Assembly: GCA_004352715.1 (NCBI GenBank)
Contig: SCFE01000001.1
Coordinates: forward strand, 5,892,202-5,956,201
Source: Hofstenia miamia
Lineage: Eukaryota > Xenacoelomorpha > Acoela
Direction: 5' to 3'
Length of the DNA: 64,000 nucleotides
This document shows, piece after piece, positions 11,189-23,010 of the stretch. The notes under the pieces are model-generated. The model saw nothing but the letters and a program-made list of their open reading frames with translations, had not been told where the DNA came from and searched no databases. The first letter of the stretch is position 1, and every line of letters begins with the position of its first letter. The position numbers and the translations under genes were made by a program.

Positions 11189-11527
11189 AACATCATACAT
11201 TCTCATGTACAAATACATGTATTAAGTTCACAAACTTTTTAAGAATATAAATAATACAACTTTCTTCATATGAGCTTAGTTATCACAGTAAATGTTTGTT
11301 TCTTGGTTACATTTATAATCTCAAATAAATTAATAAATATTTTTTACATATTGTTCTTAAGTTGCACATCTTATTCTATAATTAGTCAGATGATTGATAT
11401 TTGATCGTATAATCATGTTTTTTATCTTCTTCTAAAATATTGTTCATTTTTTTTCACTTCTTGAGTTGTTATCCAATTTATTCCATAGTGATATTGAAAA
11501 ATTTAGGAATCCGTTCTTCATTACTTT

Positions 11528-12445
11528 TCAATTATACTTAGTTTTACCAAATGTAATTATTCTTTGATTTAGATTATTAGAAATTTCCAATTTTCGTTTC
11601 CTAAATATTGATAAAGATCTAATGTTTTGATAAGTTTCTAATGATCTTATATGGGATTTACACCTTATGTCTTTTTTATTTTTGTTACTAATTATGTTTA
11701 TTCCCCATTTAAATAATTTCTCAATAACTTCGATTTTGCTTTTTTCCTTTAGTTCGTAAATAAAAAAGATGAGTACAAGAAATGTGATAGAACAAGTGAT
11801 CGAAAGAGTATTACCCTCCATTCTATTGGTATAAACTTTCCAATTTTTTGAATTGATCTTATACCATACACCAATTTCTTTATGATGTTGTTTGCCTCGT
11901 CTTCAAAATTCAAATTATTGTCAATTACTACTCTCAAATAATTCATTTTTTGTGATTCTTAATACTTTCTAATGTTGATTCATTTCTTCTAGTCTTAATT
12001 ACCAAAACTATAGTTTTTTCAATATTTACTGTAGTTTTAGCAAGTTGTTATTAAAGAATGATTGCAATTTTTCGAGATGTTCTTGTAAAGCTAAAATATC
12101 ATTACATTAAATGAAAGTATCATCTTCAAATTGTACATGATTACTATTAATGTACTGATCCATATCATTTACATATAACTTAAATAGTAATGGACCCAGT
12201 ACTGATCCTTGCGATACTCCATGGTTTAGTTCCAATGAATTTGATATTTCTTCTTTGAGTTTACATACTGGTATCTATTACTTAAATAACTATTTAATTA
12301 CTCTATTAATGAATAAAATGGTTTATTGAACTAATTTTTTTAAAGCATCTAGTGATGCTTTATATATTTTTTCATTCCTATCAAAATTTGATCTCCAATC
12401 TTCAACAGCATAAAGTAAAGCATCATTTGTAGATTTATCTTTTTG
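11528..12445 (-). pseudogene. Non-LTR retrotransposon (LINE) reverse transcriptase remnant
   Basis: Degenerate RT of a non-LTR element, read leftwards. ALLYAVEDWRSNFDR lies near 12400 and SYLSNRYQYV near 12275. HGVSQGSVLGPLLFKLYVND, close to the family consensus GVPQGSVLGPLLF, lies near 12180-12240. QFEDDTF, standing for the FADD active site with A to E, is near 12130. The thumb region NYLRVVIDNNLNFEDE is at 11946-11900 and the C-terminal part runs to 11528. It has many stops and frame changes. It is the only LINE recognised in the window. The jockey/CR1-like assignment is by motif style only. Confidence 0.8.
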
Positions 12446-12549
12446 ATGTTTTGATATTAATTAATTTTATTCCCAATAGGCAATTTTATTTAAATTTCAT
12501 ATGAACTAAAGTATACGCAAAATCGGTATACACAAATTCCAAGCTATAG

Positions 12550-12904
12550 TGTACCATAATCCATCACAATTGCTGTTAAAAGAGATTAAGATAGAAAATA
12601 ACAATTAAAGTTAGCAACCAATGTGATGAAATTACCTAACTAAAATTTAATAATCAAACATAATTAATGTGCAAGCAAGTATTTGTCAACAAATAAATTT
12701 GACCAAAATCTGAGGACGAATCACTCCTCATTAATTTTAGCTAAAACATGCAGACTAGTCTTTGTGAATTTGAATTTTAAATCGACAGGTACTTGTTTTT
12801 GATTATACTATAAATACAAGCAACTCAGTGTAAATTTAATGAAATAAATTCTTCAGAGTTATTTCAACTTTCTCTTATTTTGCGGTTTGATTATTTCATT
12901 TGGA
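12550..12904 (+). mobile_element. 5' part of a gypsy-family LTR
   Basis: Begins TGTACCATAATCCATCAC and matches the LTR at 20946-21290 until about 12904. A CAGGTACTT motif at about 12786 precedes a TATAAATA box at 12809-12816. The rest of the LTR is missing. It lies upstream of copy D in the same orientation but is separated by about 580 bp of unrelated sequence. Confidence 0.75.
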
Positions 12905-13479
12905 GAAATTGAAGCACACAAATTCTGGTCAAAATTTCCAATTTTTATGCTAGATGTCTCCCTGAATAATTGAATTTTCTAAGACCAAAAACAACAAATT
13001 CCCAATTTATGCAGTTAAAAATGAAAAACTAAAATAGTCATAATAAATTTTGTAAAGATCTTTTCATTGTCTATCTGAATATGTTTTTCAAATTCTTCTA
13101 TGAGTTTTCAATTTTTTTGCACAAAGCATTTTATATTAGAATTTGAAAACAATAATTTGAGAGTAATTTTTTTTTAAATTGATGTTTGCTCAAAGAAAAA
13201 AATCAAATTCAAAAAGTCATACTAAAATTTTTGAAGATCATTTCATTGTTTATCTGAATGTGTCTTTAGAATTCTTCTATGTGTTTTATGTTTTTTCCAC
13301 AAAGCATTTTATATTAGCTTTTGGAAACATTAATTTGAGAGTGCATTTTTTCAAAATTGATGTTGCTCAATGGATGAATGCTATTATTAAAAATATATTG
13401 TAAAAATATGAATACTAGATTCCTTGCCCATATTTTGAAGTGTTAAATATTATGGTATCGTCTTTCAATTTTCTACATG
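12905..13479. repeat. AT-rich spacer with a diverged tandem duplication
   Basis: No gene seen. About 155 bp starting near 13036 recurs, diverged, near 13217. Shared pieces include TTTCATTGT, TATCTGAAT, CACAAAGCATTTTATATTAG and AATTTGAGAGT. The offset is about 180 bp. Confidence 0.55.
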
Positions 13480-14230
13480 AAAATTTAGCAGTCAGAAGAA
13501 ACAGACAACTAGAAAGAGTGCCAACTCAAGAAAACTGAGCACCCATAATGATATTAACACATCTGAACAACATAGACATGATTAAGGTAGAAATTAATTG
13601 AGTGATGATGAAAGCAACAATAAAATGTCTATCATAACTGATGAATGTGCAATGAAACTGTGATTCAAACTAGAAGACTTGGAAAAATCAAACAACAGAC
13701 TTATCAATGCATCAGGGGAATACATTGACATAAAAGGAATGATAAAATCAGTATGGATGCAAATAGCAAACACAACTTTCAAACAAAGATTACTAGTGGA
13801 TGAAACACACAATAATCTATTAAATTATGAAGTGATACTTGGTGATGACTTCCTAACAAAAAACAAATGTGTTGAAAATTATGTGAACAAGACAATAAAG
13901 GTACAAGAAGAAGAGATAGAAATCAAAGATGAAGAGGGAAGAGACATCACAATAGCATTCAAATTGGAAGCAGATATGAAACTACAAAGATACCAATGGA
14001 AAATGCATGTGATAAAAACAGAGCAGCAAATATCATCATATATTATGTTATATGAACAGAAGGCAATCAACAAAAAGAGAGTATCAATGCTGTCAAGTGT
14101 ATGTGTAATCAAAAATGGATGAGAAATGATACTGATTTTAAATGTGATTAACAGAAATGTTAATATAAGAAAATCACGTGTGAAGATATATAGAAAACAC
14201 ATCAAGTCTATCATTAGGATAATTCCCTAA
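13480..14230 (+). pseudogene. Retropepsin region, gypsy-like copy D
   Basis: Aspartic protease domain that would process the element polyprotein. It is open from 13679 to 14122 (RLINASGEYIDIKG, then YEVILGDDFL, the conserved hydrophobic-Leu-Gly end motif). Upstream, SIITDECAMKL is readable at about 13625. The DTG-type active site just before it is scrambled by small indels. Upstream sequence to 13480 matches the gag-protease junction of copy K. Gag itself is absent. Confidence 0.7.
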
Positions 14231-14329
14231 TTGATTGAAGATGATGATGAACTGTCAATTCCAGGACAAGTAAGTGGAAAGTAATCCATAAAGATTACTT
14301 AAGTGAAATGGATGAACACCATCAAGCTA

Positions 14330-15290
14330 ATGAGTAGTCTTAAAGGCTGATTCAAGAGCATAGGGACAAAAGCTGAAGAACAACAAGAAGAATACAAAAC
14401 ACTGGAAATAAAGTAAGAAGAATATCAATACTTGGAGGAAAAGGAAAGGATACAACTGAAAGAAGTGCTTGAAAAACACAAGAAAAAATTCAACTAAATT
14501 GAAATCAGCATGGGAGAAGCTAGAGGGGAAACTCAAGAAAAAGTAACTATCACAGATAAACCTATAAAGTTGCCTGTAAGGAGAGTACCAGAACAATTAA
14601 ATGAAGAATACAACTGAATCTTGAGTGAGTTGATTGATAACAAAATAATTTGACCAAGCAAAAGCCCATATGCAGTGCTGACAGTGTTCATGAAACAAGG
14701 GAACAAACACAGATTGTGTATAGACTTTTCAAAACTGAATGAGATAGCAAAAAAGGATTCATATCCACAGCCAAGAATCAAGGAAATGCTATACAAAAAA
14801 TTTCTATGAAAGACAACTCAAAAGACATGATTAGAAACACAGAGAAACCTAACAACAAGAAGGACATACAAAGAATAATGGGATTTTTCAACTATTATGG
14901 AACATTTATTACAAATATCACAAGTAAAATAGTGAAAATGACCTGACTGATGAGAAAAGCAGTACCATTTGTGTGGAAATGGGAAGAGCAGGAGGAGCTC
15001 AACAAGATAAAGGAAGAACTGGCATCACCAAACACTCTGGTTTATAACAAACCAATAATCTTAGATGGTTATGCAAGTAAAGTGGTGATATGTGCCAATA
15101 CAGTTTTTCAATCAGAATCTAAAAACAAGCATGGAAAATTTTGGGTCCATGAAATTAGAAATGCTAGCAATCATTGAGAGCATAAAACAATTCCAACACT
15201 TCCACATTGGAAAGGAATTCTGAGTATGCACAGAAAACAGAAGTTTAGCATGGCTAAAAAATTCTCTGGAGTCAAGATGGATTGAGTAAC
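14330..15290 (+). pseudogene. RT-RNase H with a palm deletion, copy D
   Basis: RT begins with KPIKLPVRRVPEQL at about 14558 and LCIDFSKLNE at 14716. Near 14807 the sequence jumps from the fingers (KEMLYKK) to the connection (KDIQRIMGFFNYYGTF). About 130 codons, including the YxDD site, are deleted. RNase H pieces follow to about 15290. Many TGA and TAA codons are present. A motif like the RFKG repeat (GCTGATTCAAGAGCATAGGG) lies at 14344-14363, upstream of RT. Confidence 0.8.
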
Positions 15291-16406
15291 CATTCCAATT
15301 GCTACCCTACACAGAATACAAGGATCTACCAGAGATAAACATTGGCAAAAGAGGTGAAGCAATATTACTAATAACATTCAAGAAGGAAGTAATGGAAAAC
15401 AAGATAATAAAAAAGCAGAAGGATGCCATGATAATGAACAAGATCAGAGACAAAATAAAAGACTCAAGCAAGTCTTTATGAAAAGTGACAAAGAGCTACT
15501 ACCAAAGACACAAGTTGAAATTAAATAAAAATAGACTCTTATACATTGAATTACAAAGCAACAGGATAGTGATCCCAGAGTATTATAAGAGAGAATTGAT
15601 CAGAAAGGTAACCTGGGAATTATGCAAACAAAGAAAACATTCAATACTAGGTTTATAACAGTGGTAGTCAGAAGAACAGTGGAAGATGTAATCAACAAGT
15701 GCATAAAATGCCTATTAAACAATAAACAACATTTCTCCATGCAAAAGGCACCATTAGAAAAGATAATTGTAACCCAACCTAACAATATATTGCACATAGA
15801 TCTAGAAATGTTATTGAGGGACAAAGAAGAGTACCAATATTTGTTAGTAATTGTGAACAATTTCACTAAATATGCAAGAATGATACCAATGGTAAATACA
15901 AACAGTGGATATTGTAATGATGGAGTGGATATTAAAGTTTGGTCTTATGGAAATTATAATTACAGACAAAGGACCACAATTTGAATTTGGACTATTTCAA
16001 GAAATGACAAATTTTCATGAAATAATAAATTAACAAACCACAGCTTACCACCCTCAAGCCAATGGAGCAGTGGAAAGATTGAACAGGACACTAATTAAAT
16101 GAATAAGAGTTGCAACTACAAGAATTGGCATAAACAAATGGAGAAAAGTAATAGAGATGATAGAATATTTCTACAATGCATCAGTACAATCAACAACAGG
16201 GATAACATTATTCAAAGCCATGTTTGGCAGAGAAGCAGTGACATCCCTCTCAATGCAGTACTTCAACTACAGCAACAAAATGGATGACAAATATCTAAAA
16301 CAATTAAAAATGCAAATAACCAGGATCAATGAAACCATGTGCCATAATATAATAAAGTAGGTGGTGAGACAACAAAGGAACTATAATAAAAAAATATATG
16401 GACATG
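15291..16406 (+). pseudogene. Integrase N-terminal and core, copy D
   Basis: Continues from RNase H through a linker (15299-15481) into the zinc domain (CIKCLLNN near 15705) and core (HIDLEML near 15795). FYNASVQSTTGITLFKAMFG follows at 16165-16225. Frame changes separate these parts. It is interrupted at 16406 by a solo LTR and resumes at 17531. Confidence 0.8.
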
Positions 16407-16666
16407 TGTAGCATCATCCACATAAATCTAAAATAAGCTGCAAAAAGTTGAGTAGAACGGAATAAGATCAAAGAAAAGATGATTCAATATATTGTAATCA
16501 ATTCAATTAGAATAATTTAGATTTATTTGTATTATACAACTAAGAAACAACATGTGTCAAAAAGAGAGATTAGTATCAGTTGATAAAAATACTTTTGACT
16601 AAACAAGGGGGCAAAGTTGCTTCCATTATTTTTAGCCACCATCTTAGCAGAAGTTTAAATTTGAAT

Positions 16667-16698
16667 CAACAGGTACTTTTCTGAAATAACTATAAATA
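16667..16698 (+). promoter_or_regulatory. LTR promoter: CAGGTACTT motif plus TATA box
   Basis: TATAAATA at 16691-16698 is preceded about 20 bp upstream by AACAGGTACTT. The same pair, in the same spacing, is found in the LTRs at 12786-12816, 21167-21198, about 29815-29850 (minus), about 49075-49090 (minus) and 60374-60405 (minus). Transcription would start about 25-30 bp downstream of the TATA box. Confidence 0.65.
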
Positions 16699-16813
16699 GA
16701 TTAAAAACCTTGTAAGAAGTAGATAAAGAATTTTACTTGGAATTCTTATTTTGTTCTACTTTAATGATTTGAATATTTAATATGATGTTGAGCTAATTGA
16801 GTGGTGTTTAGTA

Positions 16814-16865
16814 GTGGTCTGGATCCATCACAGAGAATGATTCTAGGGTCCCTGTGCCAGACCAC
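16814..16865 (+). promoter_or_regulatory. Conserved hairpin in the transcribed part of the LTR
   Basis: GTGGTCTGG (16814-16822) pairs with CCAGACCAC (16857-16865). Inside it CACAG pairs with CTGTG, and AGAAT with ATTCT. It lies about 120 bp downstream of the TATA box. Equivalent pairings occur in other LTR copies (30330-30392, 21313-21370, 29650-29700 minus, 60228-60278 minus) with changed but still pairing bases, such as GGTCAG with CTGACC. Confidence 0.55.
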
Positions 16866-17530
16866 GTAAGTGCACTTAAGTTAGGTCTAGGGGTTTTAGC
16901 TCAATTAGCTTACTAGCATTTCTTTACTACATGTAATACAATAATCATTTCTTTACTACATGTACTAGAATAATATATTAATACTATTTTATATCTAAAT
17001 TAATGACCTATAAATGACTGATAAAGTGACTGTACATGTATTAAGTTATAAATGTAGTTTAGGAAGCTGTCTGAAACAAATATATTTAAAATAAGCCAAT
17101 ATATTTTGGTAATAGCTAAATGTAATATTTAATGAACAGCTACTAATAAGTAAGGTTGTGAATAAATAGAACACTTTTACAAAATAATGTTTAAGTTGTG
17201 TAGTGCTGTGCCTTGAGTATACACTGAGCTAGGATAGGGTACACATAAACTGTATTGATTGAGCAGAGATGTGGATCTCAACCAAATGGATGAAATGGTG
17301 AAACTGGATGCAGAGATCCGCTTTAGATAGATGCCCATCAGTGATCATTGCATAGATTACTGCATGGCTTCATCACCTAAATAGTGAATGGTTAATTCTA
17401 GTTTAGATAAGTTAACAGAAGTGACAAGTCAAGCAGTACATAACAAGTAAATCCTTACCTGCAGTAACACAACTAATGTTATACAGTAACAATAGATATA
17501 TAGTGACAATGCCTGGTAGAGGATATTACA

Positions 17531-17960
17531 CATGCATACAAGTTAGGAAACAAGGTATATGCATTCAAACCAGATCAAATTCATTGATAAAAACCAGGTT
17601 ATGAAATTAAAAAAAATCTGGACTAATCAATACACAATTGATCAAACACTACTAAAAACAAGTATGTACTAAGCAACAACAGATTTTTACATTTTCAAAA
17701 CCTGAAGAGGGAGACAGCTGACATTGAGGAAGCAGACCTGGAGGATGAAGCAGAATTCAAACTAATAAGTGGTAATAATAATTAATGTATATATGAAATG
17801 GGTGATTTAGATAGCCTCCCTGAAGATTACTATGATGAGGAGTTCAAATGTGATATTGGAAATGAAATTTTAGAAAGAAGAGTAATGCTTGAAAGGGCAT
17901 TGAGAAATAGAAATATATATGACTCTGAAATATGGGACTTAAATTTATAAACTGAATTTA
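17531..17960 (+). pseudogene. Integrase C-terminal domain, copy D
   Basis: Continuation of the integrase after the solo LTR. Its nucleotides match KVGNKVYTF of the other copies at about 17540. TFSKPEEG-type frames then give the FQNLKR equivalent near 17690. An acidic tail is followed by a readable YDSEIWDLNL at about 17920. Stops are frequent. Confidence 0.7.
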
Positions 17961-18480
17961 GGAAATTAGAAGAGAGCAATGCACCAACTCTTGAAAAAGA
18001 GAATACACAGAAAGCAGAGGAGGAATTCAAGGACAATGGAGTAAGAACAAAGAATTGATGAACATTGGCAAAAAAGTGAGAAGGTTTAAAAGTAGACCCA
18101 AACACCAATTCAAAGGCACTGGGACAAATTAACAAGAAGCCTTTCCTACTAATAGTCTGTTCCACTGATTCAAGTGTGAGCAGACAACTAGCTCACAACA
18201 GCAGCACAACTTTCCTTCCAGAAGTCCACACCACCAATTCAAGGGCAAGTGGACAGACAGGATTCCAGGGGAAGGTGTAAGTAGGGAACCCATAGTGATA
18301 AGAAAGTGATTCAAGGCTGACAGAACTATGGAACCCCCAACAGGTCAAGTGCAAGTTGATTGAATGAATTGGAACTGATTCAAGAGTAACCAAGTAGAAG
18401 ACAATAGTACAAGTTTGGATCCTATGGACTGTGAACTGAGCACCAGCACAAGGATACCACAAAGAGTCACACAATTGGAA
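17961..18480 (+). repeat. RFKG linker repeats, copy D
   Basis: Five diverged units lie near 18128 (CAATTCAAAGGC), 18170 (TGATTCAAGTG), 18235 (CAATTCAAGGGC), 18310 (TGATTCAAGGCTGAC) and 18390 (TGATTCAAGAG). The order and spacing match copies A-C. The fourth is the K-x-FKAD unit that follows the proposed ORF3 start. Confidence 0.55.
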
Positions 18481-20945
18481 ATGCTACATGCCACCTCAGA
18501 ACTATAAGATATAAAGAGAGAGAAAAACACATATAAAGATCAATGGAGAAATGTTACATACATACTTCATGGGAACAACAAAAATGCGACATAGGTTTTG
18601 AGAAGCTGTCACTGAAAACAAAAAAATAAGGCAAGCAGTAAGAACAGAGGGCATAAGACTACTGATAGTATTGGATGAAGGAAACAGACCCATGGTGAAC
18701 ATGATAATTAGCTACCCTCACAAAATGAATGAAACACTTGAGAGACCATATATGTGAAGCACAGTACACATCACATTTGATGAAGATTTTACATTAGCAA
18801 CAGCAAAAAGGTTAATGTTATGCAAAGACCAGATACCCAAGATACCTTAGTTAAATGTGGACAAAGAAAACTTAATGATTATCCACATACTAAAAGAAAT
18901 TGAATACAACAAAAATCTAGAGAATCAGGTTGACCAGATGCTGAGAATGGTGAAGGTGCAAAAAGTCCAAATCATGATAATAGTGATAACAAAAATGTCA
19001 AAATTACCTGACTTCCTATATAAAATGTGCATGCAAGTTCAGAATTAAACTAATGAAAACACAGAAGTTTGAAATCACAGTCTTGCCAATAAATACAAAA
19101 GCAAAATATTGGTTGTTAAATGGACACATCAAGAAAATGAAATCACCCTACAAGTAAAAGAATCTGATGTAATAGTAGAAAAACTGATCAGTAGAAACAT
19201 CATCAACCATAGCCCAATGGAAAAAATGTCAATTGTTGAGATTGCCAATAGAACAGGGATTTGACTGAGCAAAATAACACTATTCAATGAACCCATGAAG
19301 AAATACATGTGGGGTGCAACATCAGAAACTAGGTTGAGACAAATGGATGAACAACCAAGCAAATCATAAAGCAAAAAATTGTAAGCACCAAAAAAATAAC
19401 ATCCAGGATCATAGAGAAAATGATACAGCTAATAATAGACAATGAAATGAAATGATTTGAAAAGGAGAGCCCCTGATGCACATTTACCAAGATAATAAAA
19501 ACCATGGAAACGATAAAAAAAAGGAGGAATACTGGAACCAGTCAAGGTATGGGAGATGGTCAAAAAGACACAAAGCAAAATGCAACTGGAGGAGGAGCTT
19601 CAACACAATTTATCCTATCCCCAAGAACACAAGAAACAATTGATAAAATCAAAATTGAAAATGGGGAAAGACAAGTCCAGTAAGCACAATGGAATCAATT
19701 GATACAGATGACAAAGAATTCTTAGTCAAAAAAAGCAAGAAGAGATAAGAGATAGAAATTACCAGCCAATAAGGGATAACCAAGCAATGGCAACAATGAA
19801 GTTAATGTTCACTGAAGCATTTACAAGAATAGAACTCAAAGAATTGTTAAGACCATACAATCAATTAGCAGTGACAGTTGAGTGCTTCACATTAAGGATA
19901 GACTTAACAGACAACATAACAATGAAATTAAGAAAGAAAAGGCTAACAAAGATGTTCTGTTAGAAAATACAAGAAAGCAAAATGAATTACCCATCCACTG
20001 TACTGACAACAAGTGAACCTTACAAGAAAATTGAGCAAGAAATCATAACATATATACTGAAGTGCAACCACCCAAAACAATTTCTATCCCAATGATCATG
20101 CCCAGGTGAAGAATACCAAAAAAAAAGAAGATAGCAAAATTGTACTTGCATGAGTATAACTCATATGCAAACACTGAAAGAAAGTGAAGAATATTGTGAA
20201 GAAAGAAGACTACAAAAAACCAAAAGAAATCATGTTAAAAATGACAAAGAACAAATATACATTGAAGGAATAATAACATCATATGACTTATATGTTGAGG
20301 GGCAACCAATAAACATACAAATACCAAAGTTGATGGAAGAAATAGAAAAGCATTTGATAAAAGCTATAATCTTATTCTTGGAATAAATTACATGGCATGG
20401 CTTGATATATGGAACAGAAATTACAGATACTATGATGTGTCAAAAAGGGTGGAGATAGTCACTATGCTAAGACTAAACAAAAATGATATGAATGAAATCT
20501 TGGAAGAGGAGCTGAGACAAAACATAAGTTTCTTTTATAAGAATGTGCCTAACACATGAAGTCTGCTAAAAGTATTTAAATTCTTTTACCCAAATACAAG
20601 ATACCAGAACACATGGCACATACATGTGGAGCAGACAAGCAAATGACAATAATGATAGGATTAAAGGATTACATCTCTATAAGAAATTCTACTGCATATT
20701 TTCAGAAAAAATGAATAATCTGCAAGAAATAACAATGATATTGGATTACATACAATAAACAGAAATAATAAGATAAGCTAACACAGTAACAAATGAAAAT
20801 GAAGCAGTACTTAAGATCACAAAACAACCTGAAGTCACAGAAGTCAGCTGTGATGAAAAAAAAGTGAAAATGATAAAAAGGAGAGCAGATGCAGTAGTGC
20901 ATGGGGAAAGAGCTGTACTATAATTAATGTGAGCTGAGGAGGGCA
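18481..20945 (+). pseudogene. ORF3, near-complete but degenerate, copy D
   Basis: The most complete span of ORF3, about 2.46 kb from the linker to the following LTR. Matches to copy G run along the whole length. KYMWGATSETRLRQM lies at about 19299-19343, followed by a coiled, Glu/Lys-rich stretch. QIYIEGIITSYDLYVEG lies at about 20250-20300 and LILGINYMAWLDIW at 20372-20413. A C-terminal VVHGERAVL lies near 20897. Many stops occur, so it is inactive. No signal peptide, membrane anchor or known env fold is seen. LILGINYM resembles the end motif of retropepsins, but no DTG site is present. Product unknown. Confidence 0.65.
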
Positions 20946-21760
20946 TGTAGCATAATTCATCCCCATTGCTGCTAAAAGAAACTAAGATTGAAAATAACAA
21001 TTAGGTAGCAATCAATGTGATGAAATTACCTAACTAAGATTTAATAATCAAACATAATTAATGTGCAATCAAGTATTTGTCAACCCAAAATCTGAGGACA
21101 AATCACTACTCATTAATTTTAGCTAAAACAAGCATACTAGTCTATGTGAATTTGAATTTTAAGTCAACAGGTAATTGTTTTTTATTATACTATAAATAGA
21201 AGCAACTCAGTGTAAATTTGATGAAATAAATTCTTGGAGTTATTTCAATTTCTACTTATTTTTACATTTTGATTATTTCATTGAAATGTCTAGCTAAGCA
21301 GCTTGTGCTGAGTAGTGGTCAGGATTCCATGATGAGAACTATTCTAGGTTCTATGCCACTGATCATAAAATGCATTAAAATTAGGTGCATGATTAAGGTT
21401 TTTTCTATAGTCTGCTTAGCTGGCTATCTTTTGTTTGTGAAAATTTATATTATAACAAATATGAAAACAGCTATTTTGCCAAACATAGGATTTATCTTAA
21501 CTTTTTACATCCAAATTTTAACTATGATGCAACCAATAATGTGACCATGATTTGTTTATTTAATATTAAATGTGGGATATGATGCTGCTAGTTATTTAGT
21601 TGTTTATCATATATCTGATTTTGCTGATAGTTTTTAGTAATGGCAATTAAGCATTATTGCTGTCATTAATTATGCTATGTAATAAGCAGCTAGTAACATG
21701 TCAGGTTGTAGCACATAATTGATAGTTTATTCAGTTATTTAATATGTACAAACATGTATA
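20946..21760 (+). mobile_element. LTR following copy D, 3' truncated
   Basis: Starts TGTAGCATAATTCATCC directly after the end of ORF3, so it is the 3' LTR of copy D. TATAAATA is at 21191-21198 and the conserved hairpin at about 21313-21370. Similarity to the minus LTR at 58.6-60.6 kb continues to about 21760 and then stops. 21761-22129 holds no gene I can recognise. Confidence 0.75.
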
Positions 21761-22129
21761 TTTGTAAATGTGAGGTTATTGTATGTAAGGAATTATAATA
21801 AGCTAAAGCATCCTGGTTGCACTAGCATTCCTTATTTGCTCAATGACAATAACAAGGGTAGTCAATGCAATAAATTATGAGGTTATACAACACACAAAAT
21901 CACTGAGAACACTAGCCATGCACTGTGAGTTTTGTTGGCAAATCCTGAGGTTTCCCTGAAGATTGGGGAGCTGTTGCCAAGTTTTGCCAAGTTGGAACTC
22001 GCTTCTCTTACATGGTTCAGCATTGGGTTTTAACACTGTAACATCATATACTCCAAATCTAAACAGAATGTTATAGTTAGCTAACCCAGAGTTACTGGGA
22101 TAATAGTAATACAAAGTGATATGGAGTGA

Positions 22130-23010
22130 TTATTGTAGAATCATGCCAACCCACCGTGAGTTTGGTATTTAGAAAAAGCTATTACTTTTCTTAGATTAAC
22201 TGTTAAGCAGAGTTGACACTTTTCCGATTTCTCTCCTTTATAATAAGTGTTGTGCAGTTGATTAAACTAACTTAATATGCAATAGCCTTCACTGCTACTT
22301 AATTCACTCAACTTATTTAGGTAAAGCAGAGATGTTGGAAGAGAGGATCAACACTCAAGAGTGAANAGAACTTCTTCAGCCAGGCCAATCCACTGTTGTC
22401 CATTCATACTCTAAATTCTCTTCCTATAAGGAAGTGTCGAAATTTCTTGATGCTCTCAATCAGTGTGAGCATCTCTACCTTGGTGGAGCCTTAGTTCTCT
22501 TTGCTTGCCCTCAGCTGAATGGGTACTTCTTTCCCCTTTCTTGTTTGTCCCAATGTTGCTCCAATTGCTACCTTGCTTCCATCGCAATCTAGTATGAATT
22601 TCTCATTGTAATCTGGTGTGTTGAGGGAGGGTAATTTCGCGAGTTCTTCTTTGATGTTATCCAATTCCTCCTGCTCTTGCCAGGTCCATACGAATGGTAC
22701 TGACTTCCTCATTAATCAGGTCATCTTTGCTGTCTTTGGAATAAAGGTTCCATAATAATTGAAGAATCCCATGATTCTCTTGTAGAATCATGCCAACCCA
22801 CCATGAGTGTGGTATTTAGAAAAAGCTATTACTTTTCTTAGATTAACTCTTAAGCAGAGTTGACACTTTTCCAATTTCTCTCCTTTAGAATAAGTGTTGT
22901 GCAGTTTATTAAACTAACTTAATATGCAATAGCCTTCACTGCTACTTAATTCACTCAACTTATTTAGGTAAAGCAGAGATGTTGGAAGACAGGATCAACA
23001 CTCAAGAGTG
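22130..23010. repeat. Duplicated about 236-bp segment flanking a pol fragment
   Basis: 22130-22365 and 22776-23010 are near-identical. Both begin TGTAGAATCATGCCAACCCA and end in CAACACTCAAGAGTGAA, with only a few substitutions. They bracket the RT-RNase H fragment of copy E. A single N at 22366 marks a small gap. It is either a real duplication of an LTR end or two alleles placed in tandem. Confidence 0.7.
22367..22775 (-). pseudogene. RT connection and RNase H fragment, copy E
   Basis: Short pol fragment reading leftwards. RIMGFFNYYGTFIP is near 22765, VWTWQEQEELDNIKEELAKL near 22690 and ILDCDGSKVAIGATLGQ near 22590. It ends near the RNase H Asp region (QWIGLA-type, frame-shifted) at 22370. 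It has close identity to copy A but is cut by an LTR end at 22776. Confidence 0.8.

Larger units (their letters stand above)
16407..17530 (+). mobile_element. Solo LTR inserted in the integrase of copy D
   Basis: Complete LTR of 1124 bp. It begins TGTAGCATCATCCAC and ends GAGGATATTACA, so its terminal 13 bp are imperfect inverted repeats. It is flanked on both sides by CATG (16403-16406 and 17531-17534), a 4-bp target duplication as made by gypsy-type integrases. The integrase reading KKIYGH before it continues as the AHKVGNK-equivalent after it. This is the best boundary definition for the family LTR. Confidence 0.92.
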
